Below are positions 57,537 through 64,000 of a stretch of 64,000 nt of DNA, piece after piece. The notes below the pieces were generated by a model. The model did not search any database. It was not told the DNA's origin and was given only the letters and a program-made list of their open reading frames with translations. The number at the start of each line of letters is the position of its first letter. Within the stretch, counting starts at the first letter, position 1. The translations under genes were made by a program, and so were the position numbers. Source of the DNA: Rhizobium mesosinicum (GTDB lineage Bacteria > Pseudomonadota > Alphaproteobacteria > Rhizobiales > Rhizobiaceae); NCBI RefSeq assembly GCF_019511345.1, contig NZ_JAEUAK010000004.1:248001-312000 (forward strand), written 5' to 3'.

Positions 57537-59207
57537 ATGGCGAAACAGGACGAACTGGTATTTCTGCCTCTGGGCGGCGTCGGCGAGATTGGTATGAATC
57601 TCGCGCTGTACGGTTTCGGTCCTTCCGATCATCGCCAGTGGATCATGGTAGATTGCGGCGTCACGTTTCCGGGGCCGGATCTGCCGGGCGTGGATCTCGT
57701 CCTGCCCGACATCCGTTTCCTTGCCAATGAGCGCAAGAACCTCAAGGCGATCATCATCACCCACGCTCATGAGGACCATTACGGCGCGCTCGCCGACCTC
57801 TGGCCGGGCCTCAATGTACCGGTCTACGCCTCGCCTTTCACGGCAGGGCTCCTGGAAGCTAAGCGCAATTTCGAGAAGGAGGCGATCGGCGAAGTGCCGG
57901 TGACGATCTTCAAGGCCGGCGATAGGATCAATGCCGGGCCTTTCAGCATTGAGGGCGTTGCCGTCAACCATTCTATCCCCGAGCCGATGTCGCTGATGAT
58001 CCGCACACCGCTCGGCAATGTCATCCACACCGGCGACTGGAAGATCGATCACGAGCCGTCGCTCGGACCGCTGACAGACGAGACACGTTTCCGTCAGCTC
58101 GGTGATGAAGGGGTGCTGGCGCTTCTCTGCGACTCCACTAATGCGCTGCGCGACGGCGTTTCTCCCTCCGAGAAGGATGTGTCGGAGAGCCTGCGCAAGA
58201 TCATCGAGAATGCCGAAGGACGTGTGGCGATCACCACCTTCTCCTCGAATGTCGGCCGTATCCGCACTGTCGCCGAAGCCGCAGAAGCTGCGGGTCGCCA
58301 AGTGCTGCTGCTGGGAAGCTCGCTCAAGCGGGTATGCGACGTCGCTCAGGATATCGGCCTGATGGAAGGCATAAAGCCGTTTATCTCGGAAGAGGATTAT
58401 GGTTTCATCCCGCGTGACAAGGTCGTCGTCATCCTTACTGGTAGCCAGGGAGAGCCGCGCGCTGCCCTTGCCAAACTCTCCCGCGACGAGATGCGCAATG
58501 TAGCCTTTGCTGCCGGCGACATTGTCGTCTTCTCCTCGCGTGCCATCCCCGGTAACGAGAAGGCGATCCAAGACATCAAAAATGGCCTCGTCGAGCAGGG
58601 GGTTCATATCATTACCGACACGGAGGCGCTGGTGCACGTCTCCGGCCATCCGCGTCGCAACGAGTTGCAGAAGATGTACGAGTGGACGCGGCCGAAGGTC
58701 GTCGTGCCGGTGCATGGCGAGGCAACGCATCTGACGGCGCACAAGGAGCTTGCCGAACAATCGGGTATTCCGACCGTGCCGCGCGTGCGCAACGGCGATG
58801 TGCTGAGGCTGGCGCCGGGACCGGTCGAGGTGATCGACGAAGCGCCGCACGGCCGCATCTATAAGGACGGGTCACTGATCGGTGACTTTGACGAAATGGG
58901 CATCGGCGAGCGCAAGAAGCTCGCTTATGTCGGTCATGTCGCCGTCAGCATTGTGCTGGATAACCGCTACGACATCATCGGGGAGCCCGATCTTGTGGCG
59001 ATCGGCCTGCCGGCCTATGACGACGAAGGCGAGGATATGGAGGATATGCTGTTCGATGCCGCGATTGGCGCGTTCGAGAGCATCCCACGAGCCCGCCGCA
59101 AGGATATCGACATGGTACAGGAGGCACTGCGCCGCGCCGTTCGCTCCGCCGCCAACAACGCCTGGGGCAAGAAGCCCGTCGTCACCGTTTTCATCACCAG
59201 GGTCTGA
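57537..59207 (+). CDS. rnj: Ribonuclease J
   Basis: A 556-residue metallo-beta-lactamase RNase with 5' exonuclease and endonuclease activity in RNA maturation and decay. The metal site is THAHEDHYGA with His76, His78, Asp80 and His81. The beta-CASP domain has TFSSNVGRIRT and VSGHPRRNEL. In Rhizobium relatives RNase J matures 16S rRNA and affects many transcripts. A GTG at 57519, overlapping the birA stop, would add six residues; the ATG at 57537 gives the conserved start MAKQDELVFLPLGGVGEIG. Confidence 0.95.
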   Translation: MAKQDELVFLPLGGVGEIGMNLALYGFGPSDHRQWIMVDCGVTFPGPDLPGVDLVLPDIRFLANERKNLKAIIITHAHEDHYGALADLWPGLNVPVYASPFTAGLLEAKRNFEKEAIGEVPVTIFKAGDRINAGPFSIEGVAVNHSIPEPMSLMIRTPLGNVIHTGDWKIDHEPSLGPLTDETRFRQLGDEGVLALLCDSTNALRDGVSPSEKDVSESLRKIIENAEGRVAITTFSSNVGRIRTVAEAAEAAGRQVLLLGSSLKRVCDVAQDIGLMEGIKPFISEEDYGFIPRDKVVVILTGSQGEPRAALAKLSRDEMRNVAFAAGDIVVFSSRAIPGNEKAIQDIKNGLVEQGVHIITDTEALVHVSGHPRRNELQKMYEWTRPKVVVPVHGEATHLTAHKELAEQSGIPTVPRVRNGDVLRLAPGPVEVIDEAPHGRIYKDGSLIGDFDEMGIGERKKLAYVGHVAVSIVLDNRYDIIGEPDLVAIGLPAYDDEGEDMEDMLFDAAIGAFESIPRARRKDIDMVQEALRRAVRSAANNAWGKKPVVTVFITRV

Positions 59208-59615
59208 ATGATGCTTGGCCGGGTGAACCATATCGCCATCGCCGTGCCCGATCTGACCGCTGCGGCTGCAAGCTATCGCGACACGCTGGGCGCTGCGGTC
59301 TCCGAGCCGCAAGCTTTGCCGGAGCATGGCGTGACGGTCGTCTTCGTGGAACTGCCGAACACCAAGGTGGAACTGCTGGAGCCGCTCGGTGAAACCTCGC
59401 CGATTGCGGCCTTCCTCGAGAAGAACCCGTTCGGAGGCATGCATCATATCTGCTACGAGGTCGACGATATTCTGGCTGCGCGCAACAGGTTGACGGCATC
59501 AGGGGCGAGGGTGCTTGGCAATGGTGAGCCGAAGATCGGCGCTCACGGCAAGCCGGTGCTCTTTCTCCACCCGAAGGACTTCTTCGGAACGCTCATTGAG
59601 CTGGAACAGGCCTGA
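59208..59615 (+). CDS. mce: Methylmalonyl-CoA epimerase
   Basis: A 135-residue VOC-fold enzyme that interconverts the (R) and (S) forms of methylmalonyl-CoA in propionate metabolism. Metal ligands are in VNHIAIAV, GGMHHICYEV and TLIELEQA. The start is directly after the rnj stop; the second of two adjacent ATGs (59211) may be used. The mutase it serves is not in this window. Confidence 0.92.
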   Translation: MMLGRVNHIAIAVPDLTAAAASYRDTLGAAVSEPQALPEHGVTVVFVELPNTKVELLEPLGETSPIAAFLEKNPFGGMHHICYEVDDILAARNRLTASGARVLGNGEPKIGAHGKPVLFLHPKDFFGTLIELEQA

Positions 59616-59725
59616 TCGCACTGCGGCAGAGTGACCTAAATTATCCGTAGCCTTTGAATTGGCCGTCATTCCCGCTTATAAGCACGCAAAACGAAGCGCC
59701 AAGGCGCCATACCGACGAGACCACG

Positions 59726-60001
59726 ATGTTTCAGGCCTTCCTCCAGGGATTCGCAGTCTATTTCATCATCTGGTGGATCACGCTTTTCGCTGTCCTACCG
59801 ATCGGTCTTCGTACGCAGGCGGAGGATAATGATGTTGTGCTGGGGACCGTGCCGAGCGCGCCGACCCGTTTCCGCCCGCTTTTCGTCTTCTCGCTGACGA
59901 CGATCATCTCCGGCGCCATCTACGGTATCTGGTACATCTGCTCGACCTATTTCGGTTTCGGCTTCGATGCACTTCCGCAAATAGGGCCTAGCTTCTATTA
60001 G
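59726..60001 (+). CDS. DUF1467 membrane protein
   Basis: A 91-residue protein with two helices (FAVYFIIWWITLFAVLPIGL and PLFVFSLTTIISGAIYGIWYI). The loop after helix 1 reads RTQAEDNDVVLGTVPSAPTRF, characteristic of DUF1467, of unknown function. In many alphaproteobacteria this gene lies beside mce or proS, as here. The ATG at 59726 gives the family start. Confidence 0.85.
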   Translation: MFQAFLQGFAVYFIIWWITLFAVLPIGLRTQAEDNDVVLGTVPSAPTRFRPLFVFSLTTIISGAIYGIWYICSTYFGFGFDALPQIGPSFY

Positions 60002-60131
60002 GAATGACTTTTGCTCAATCTTTGGGCAGATGTAAATCACCCGCGAAAAACGTGTCACACGCATGTCATGTAAGTGAGGCAATGACCTTGCGTAACGGAA
60101 AGCAGATTTACCTACCGAAAGGGGAGATTGA

Positions 60132-60157
60132 TTTTCGGCTCTATTGGAAACCGAAAA
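60132..60157. repeat. 7-bp hairpin beside the terminator
   Basis: TTTTCGG (60132-60138) and CCGAAAA (60151-60157) pair around a 12-base loop, ending 7 bases before the next hairpin. Together they resemble the 3' end of a small RNA, but no gene for one is established. Confidence 0.4.
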
Positions 60158-60164
60158 GCAAAAA

Positions 60165-60189
60165 AAAACAAGGCTAAAAGCCTTGTTTT
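60165..60189. terminator. 11-bp terminator-like hairpin
   Basis: AAAACAAGGCT (60165-60175) pairs perfectly with AGCCTTGTTTT (60179-60189) around AAA. On the minus strand it is followed by a run of at least eight T, so it is a stronger terminator leftward than rightward. It may end the mce-DUF1467 transcript, or a minus-strand RNA of unknown origin. Confidence 0.7.
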
Positions 60190-60303
60190 AAGTATCGCGT
60201 GATCCTTAACCGTTACCGGGGCAGCGACAAGCGCGCCTAAGATCTGATCCTCCCAAGACTTGACCGCGAGTAGGGCAAGAATTTAACCTTCCTGCCTGTT
60301 TTG

Positions 60304-60321
60304 TGAGCTAAAGCTAGCTCA
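60304..60321. repeat. 7-bp palindrome upstream of the proS promoter
   Basis: TGAGCTA (60304-60310) and TAGCTCA (60315-60321) flank AAGC. It lies about 60 bases before the -35 of the promoter and could be an operator. Confidence 0.4.
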
Positions 60322-60383
60322 AAGAATGTGCTTTGTCATTAGCTTTTTTTGCATTTTTGCTACACTCACGCAAAATTTTCCTG

Positions 60384-60414
60384 TTGACAAGATTTACCTT
60401 CAAGCCCTTATAAA
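60384..60414 (+). promoter_or_regulatory. Probable proS promoter
   Basis: TTGACA (60384-60389) is followed after 18 or 19 bases by TTATAA/TATAAA (60408-60414). Both elements are strong, the spacing slightly long. The start codon is 177 bases downstream, leaving a long leader. Confidence 0.55.
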
Positions 60415-60590
60415 TACGCGTTTTTTCGCGCCCGCTCAATTTGTAGGTGCTAACATGCGTCTGCGGGAGTTAGCTTGCGCTGGTCGCGGGTTTCTTTCCT
60501 GCCGCGAAGCGGGTATGAACGCTCCCATCTTTAATAAATGCCGTCGATTCCGCTTGGGTAAGCGGCGTCTCAACTATACCGGAATCCGCC

Positions 60591-61913
60591 ATGCGTCTGT
60601 CCCGCTTCTTCGTACCCATCCTTAAGGAAAATCCCAAGGAGGCGGAAATCGTCTCCCATCGGCTGATGCTGCGGGCCGGCATGATCCGCCAGCAGTCGCA
60701 GGGAATCTATTCCTGGCTGCCGCTGGGCAAGAAGGTGCTTGACAAGGTCAACACCATCATCCGCGAAGAGCAGAACCGCGCGGGCGCTATCGAGCTTTCG
60801 ATGCCGACGCTGCAGTCGGCCGAACTCTGGCAGGAGAGCGGCCGCTATGACGCCTATGGCAAGGAGATGCTGCGCATCAAGGACCGACAGGACCGCCCGA
60901 TGCTCTACGGCCCGACCAACGAAGAAATGATCACGGATATCTTCCGTTCTTCGGTCAAGTCCTACAAGGACCTGCCGCTCAATCTCTATCACATCCAGCT
61001 GAAATTTCGTGACGAGATCCGTCCGCGCTTCGGCACGATGCGCTCGCGCGAATTCATGATGAAGGATGCCTATTCCTTCGATCTGACACGCGAAGGTGCA
61101 GAACATTCCTACAACAAGATGTTCACGGCCTACCTGCGCACCTTCGATCGTCTCGGCCTGCGCGCCATTCCGATGCGCGCCGATACCGGCCCGATCGGCG
61201 GCAATCTCAGCCACGAGTTCATCATCCTTGCCGATACGGGCGAGTCCGAAGTCTTTTGCCACAAGGATTTCGTCAATTTCGACATTCCTGCCGAAAACAC
61301 CGATTTCGACAGCGTCGACGGTCTGAAGGGGATCTTCGACAAGTGGACATCGCTCTATGCCGCGACTTCCGAAATGCACGACGAGGCAGCCTTTAACGCC
61401 ATTCCGGAAGGCGAGCGTCTTTCGGCGCGCGGTATCGAAGTCGGCCATATTTTCTACTTCGGTACCAAGTATTCGGAGCCGATGGGTGCAAAGGTGCAGG
61501 GTCCCGACGGCAAGGAACATTTCGTTCACATGGGTTCCTACGGTATTGGCCCGACGCGCCTTGTTCCCGCCATCATCGAAGCATCGCATGATGAGAAGGG
61601 AATCATCTGGCCAGAGTCGGTCGCGCCCTTCGATATCGTGGTCATCAACATGAAGGCCGGTGACGAGGCATGCGACGGCACCTGCGAGCTGATTTACGCC
61701 GCGCTGACCAAGGCCGGCAAGGACGTGCTCTATGACGACACGGATGACCGTGCCGGCACCAAATTCGCGACCGCCGACCTGATCGGCGTGCCGTATCAGA
61801 TCATTGCCGGTCCGCGTGCGGTCGCGAACGGCGAAGTGGAAGTGAAGGACCGCAAGACCGGCGCTCGCGAAACGATGACCATCGAGGCGGCGATCAACAG
61901 GTTCGTGGCTTAG
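60591..61913 (+). CDS. proS: Prolyl-tRNA synthetase, short form without editing insertion
   Basis: A 440-residue class II synthetase that charges tRNA-Pro. Motif 2 reads [26 protein letters not shown] and motif 3 [14 protein letters not shown]; the anticodon domain follows to INRFVA. The approximately 180-residue INS domain that edits Ala-tRNA-Pro in E. coli ProS (572 residues) is absent, as is normal in alphaproteobacteria, which use separate editing proteins. No ProXp-ala or YbaK gene lies in this window. It precedes lolC/E by 16 bases, so they may form one operon. Confidence 0.97.
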   Translation: MRLSRFFVPILKENPKEAEIVSHRLMLRAGMIRQQSQGIYSWLPLGKKVLDKVNTIIREEQNRAGAIELSMPTLQSAELWQESGRYDAYGKEMLRIKDRQDRPMLYGPTNEEMITDIFRSSVKSYKDLPLNLYHIQLKFRDEIRPRFGTMRSREFMMKDAYSFDLTREGAEHSYNKMFTAYLRTFDRLGLRAIPMRADTGPIGGNLSHEFIILADTGESEVFCHKDFVNFDIPAENTDFDSVDGLKGIFDKWTSLYAATSEMHDEAAFNAIPEGERLSARGIEVGHIFYFGTKYSEPMGAKVQGPDGKEHFVHMGSYGIGPTRLVPAIIEASHDEKGIIWPESVAPFDIVVINMKAGDEACDGTCELIYAALTKAGKDVLYDDTDDRAGTKFATADLIGVPYQIIAGPRAVANGEVEVKDRKTGARETMTIEAAINRFVA

Positions 61914-61929
61914 GAAAGACGGAGGCGAA

Positions 61930-63234
61930 ATGGCAGAGGCAGCAGTGGACCGGAGTTCAAAATCCGGCTTGGGTCCGGCTGGCAAGCCATTCTCCACCTT
62001 CGAACGCCTTGTGGCGTGGCGCTATCTGCGCGCCCGCCGCAAGGAGGCGTTCATCTCGGTCATTGCCGGCTTCTCCTTCGTCGGCATCATGCTGGGCGTT
62101 GCGACGCTGATTATCGTCATGGCCGTCATGAACGGGTTCCGCACGGAGCTGGTCTCCCGCATCCTCGGCATCAACGGCCATATGATCATCCAGCCGGTCG
62201 ATGGTCCCTTCACCGATTATGCCGATCTCGTGAAAAGATTCGAGGCGGTGCCCGGTATCAAGATGGCGCTGCCATTGGTGGAGGGCCAGGTGCTGGCCTC
62301 TTCGCAGACGGGCGGCAGCACCGGCGCGCTGGTGCGCGGCACTCGGGCCGAAGACCTGACCAAGCTTAAGACGGTTTCCGATAACATCAAGTCCGGCGAT
62401 ATGGTGGGTTTTGCCGCGGGCGACGGCGTTCTGGTCGGGAGCCGCATGGCCGATCAGCTGGGACTGCGGGCGGGTGACCTGATTACGCTCACGTCACCGG
62501 AAGGAGACGTGACGCCGATCGGCGTCAATCCGCGCATTAAATCCTACAAGATTTCTGGCCTCTTCGAGATCGGCATGTCGGAATACGATTCCTCGATCAT
62601 CTACATGCCGCTCGAGGAATCGCAGCTCTATTTCAATGCGGACGGTCTGGTGCAGTCGATCGAGCTCTTCGTCAACAACCCCGACGATATCGACAATCTG
62701 AGGCCGAAGGTCGAGGAGGCCGCCGGCCGGCAGATCGCCGTCACCGACTGGCGCCAGCGCAACCAGACCTTCTTCTCCGCTTTGCAGGTGGAGCGAAACG
62801 TTATGTTCATGATCCTGACGCTGATCGTGCTCGTCGCCGCGCTCAACATCATTTCCGGCCTCATCATGCTGGTGAAGGACAAGGGCAGCGATATCGCCAT
62901 CCTGCGCACCATGGGTGCAAGCTCGAGCGCCATCATGCGGATTTTCTTCATGACCGGGGCTGCGATCGGCATTGTCGGTACGATCGCCGGCGTATTGCTC
63001 GGCGTATTCGTCTGCATCAACATCGAGTCCATCCGCCAGTTTTTCTCCTGGGTATCCGGGACGGTGCTCTTCGATCCGCAGCTCTATTTCCTCAGCCAGC
63101 TTCCCGCCGAAATGGATGTGAGTGAAACGATCTCCGTCGTCGTCATGGCGCTGACGCTCTCCTTCATCGCGACGATCTTCCCGGCCTGGCGCGCCTCCCG
63201 CCTCGACCCCGTCCAGGCCCTCCGTTACGAATAG
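61930..63234 (+). CDS. Lipoprotein-releasing ABC transporter permease (LolC/LolE family)
   Basis: A 434-residue permease with one N-terminal helix ([20 protein letters not shown]), a large periplasmic domain and three C-terminal helices. The N-terminal [18 protein letters not shown] and the C-terminal [18 protein letters not shown] are family signatures. With LolD it releases lipoproteins from the inner membrane for the outer membrane. Only one permease is encoded here, so it may work as a homodimer (LolF-like). It starts 16 bases after proS. Confidence 0.92.
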   Translation: MAEAAVDRSSKSGLGPAGKPFSTFERLVAWRYLRARRKEAFISVIAGFSFVGIMLGVATLIIVMAVMNGFRTELVSRILGINGHMIIQPVDGPFTDYADLVKRFEAVPGIKMALPLVEGQVLASSQTGGSTGALVRGTRAEDLTKLKTVSDNIKSGDMVGFAAGDGVLVGSRMADQLGLRAGDLITLTSPEGDVTPIGVNPRIKSYKISGLFEIGMSEYDSSIIYMPLEESQLYFNADGLVQSIELFVNNPDDIDNLRPKVEEAAGRQIAVTDWRQRNQTFFSALQVERNVMFMILTLIVLVAALNIISGLIMLVKDKGSDIAILRTMGASSSAIMRIFFMTGAAIGIVGTIAGVLLGVFVCINIESIRQFFSWVSGTVLFDPQLYFLSQLPAEMDVSETISVVVMALTLSFIATIFPAWRASRLDPVQALRYE

Positions 63235-63290
63235 GGCTTCGATCCAAGGTCATGCATGATCCAAGGCCAAATCCAAGGAATGCCGCATTC

Positions 63291-63974
63291 ATGAAACGCA
63301 ACGTCGTTCTCAAGCTTTCGGGCGTCGAGCGCCATTACGGACAGGGCGAAACGCTGCTGACCATCCTCAAGGGTGCGGATTTCACCCTGACGAGCGGCGA
63401 GATGGTGGCGCTGGTTGCCCCGTCAGGGACCGGCAAGTCGACGCTTTTGCACGTCGCAGGGCTGCTGGAGCACCCTGACGGCGGCGAGGTAACGGTCAAC
63501 GGTCGCCCCTGTGACGGCCTTTCCGATGACAAGCGCACGGCCATCCGCCGCGGCGAGATCGGATTCGTCTATCAGTTCCATCACCTGCTGCCGGAATTCT
63601 CGGCACAAGAGAACATCATGATGCCGCAGCTCATTGCCGGCCTCTCATGGAAGGAAGCGAGTGAACGGGCAAAGATGCTTCTGGATTACATGCGCATCGG
63701 CCATCGCGGCACGCATCGCCCGGGCGAGCTTTCCGGCGGCGAGCAGCAGCGTGTGGCAATCGCGCGCGCCGTCGCCAATGCGCCGCGCCTGCTTCTGGCC
63801 GACGAGCCGACCGGCAATCTCGACCCGGAAACCGCCAGTTATGTCTTTGACGCTCTGGAGGCCCTGGTGCGCCAGTCCGGCCTTGCTGCGCTGATCGCCA
63901 CACATAACCACGAGCTCGCCCGTCGTATGGACAGGCGCGTGACGATCTCCGACGGCAAGGTGGTGGACTTCTGA
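63291..63974 (+). CDS. lolD: Lipoprotein-releasing ABC transporter ATPase LolD
   Basis: A 227-residue ATPase with Walker [10 protein letters not shown], signature [14 protein letters not shown], Walker [13 protein letters not shown] and switch His in IATHNHELA. It powers lipoprotein release with the permease encoded just upstream (56 bases). The ATG at 63291 fits the family; an in-frame ATG at 63252 would add 13 residues and has a poorly spaced AAGG. The signature and LolD-specific [18 protein letters not shown] loop are intact. Confidence 0.95.
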   Translation: MKRNVVLKLSGVERHYGQGETLLTILKGADFTLTSGEMVALVAPSGTGKSTLLHVAGLLEHPDGGEVTVNGRPCDGLSDDKRTAIRRGEIGFVYQFHHLLPEFSAQENIMMPQLIAGLSWKEASERAKMLLDYMRIGHRGTHRPGELSGGEQQRVAIARAVANAPRLLLADEPTGNLDPETASYVFDALEALVRQSGLAALIATHNHELARRMDRRVTISDGKVVDF

Positions 63975-63992
63975 TTATCAGGGGATAATCAG
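63971..63992. repeat. 9-bp hairpin at the end of lolD
   Basis: CTGATTATC (63971-63979) and GATAATCAG (63984-63992) pair perfectly around AGGG. The left arm includes the lolD stop. No U-tract is visible before the window ends, so whether it terminates transcription is open. Confidence 0.5.
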
Positions 63993-64000
63993 CCCGCCGC

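Larger units (their letters stand above)
60002..60590. other. 589-base intergenic region before proS
   Basis: No credible gene is seen. It holds two adjacent hairpins (60132-60157 and 60165-60189), a 7-bp palindrome (60304-60321) and a promoter (60384-60414). The right half is AT-rich. An open frame from 60326 overlaps the start of proS out of frame and is not convincing. Confidence 0.65.

Noticed and set aside
60326..60625. A 99-codon frame before proS
   Set aside because: It overlaps the proS start out of frame, crosses the promoter and lacks a ribosome-binding site.
1..64000. CRISPR array, prophage, insertion sequence or integrative element
   Set aside because: No regularly spaced repeats, no transposase, integrase or phage-like protein, and gene content is core throughout.

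Overview
This 64-kb window is a stretch of the main chromosome of an alphaproteobacterium of the Rhizobiaceae, most likely Rhizobium itself. The base composition is GC-rich throughout. The protein set is typical of that family: an insertion-free 440-residue prolyl-tRNA synthetase, a short type-2 ArgC, a 14-subunit nuo operon carrying rhizobial accessory genes, RNase J, DUF2842 and DUF1467 proteins, and the clpP-clpX-lon-hup block. I see no rRNA, insertion sequence, phage, CRISPR array or conjugation gene. The species is inferred from gene content only.

Layout. 1-4979 is the edge of a surface-polysaccharide cluster: a GT4 glycosyltransferase cut by the window, a Wza-like export lipoprotein, a Wzz/tyrosine-kinase-like co-polymerase whose kinase half is degenerate, and a CelD/BcsL-type GNAT. 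5102-19881 is mixed housekeeping: heme A synthase, UbiA, an MsbA-like exporter, ArgC, an agmatinase overlapping a monooxygenase-fold gene, a FloR/CmlA-like drug exporter, rplM-rpsI, a crotonase-fold protein without its catalytic glutamates, and a DMT permease. 19999-27664 carries O-acetylhomoserine sulfhydrylase, two very small proteins, a cupin, a CHASE4-GGDEF-EAL sensor, a cytochrome P450 and a membrane diguanylate cyclase. 28044-33559 is the proteostasis block clpP, clpX, lon and hup, with heat-shock-like promoter motifs before clpP and lon. 33874-39757 holds a secreted phytase-like esterase, a LysR/oxidoreductase divergent pair, an aldo/keto reductase and a cupin.

Two identical tRNA-Asp genes (40087-40312) precede the nuo operon (40561-56755). 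It encodes NuoA to NuoN plus two extra genes: a small secreted protein between nuoD and nuoE, and a protein between nuoF and nuoG whose C-terminal helix-hairpin-helix-like domain is a paralogue of the C-terminal extension of NuoE. The same run of overlapping or abutting genes continues into birA, rnj and mce. After a 589-base gap with hairpins and a promoter come proS and the lipoprotein-release genes lolC/E and lolD.

The window is mostly core genome. The least explained features are the shared NuoE/accessory domain, the small secreted nuo protein, the FloR/CmlA-like gene with a possible leader, the degenerate polysaccharide kinase, and several long perfect inverted repeats. Starts were chosen by ribosome-binding site and family length where the longest frame begins too early.
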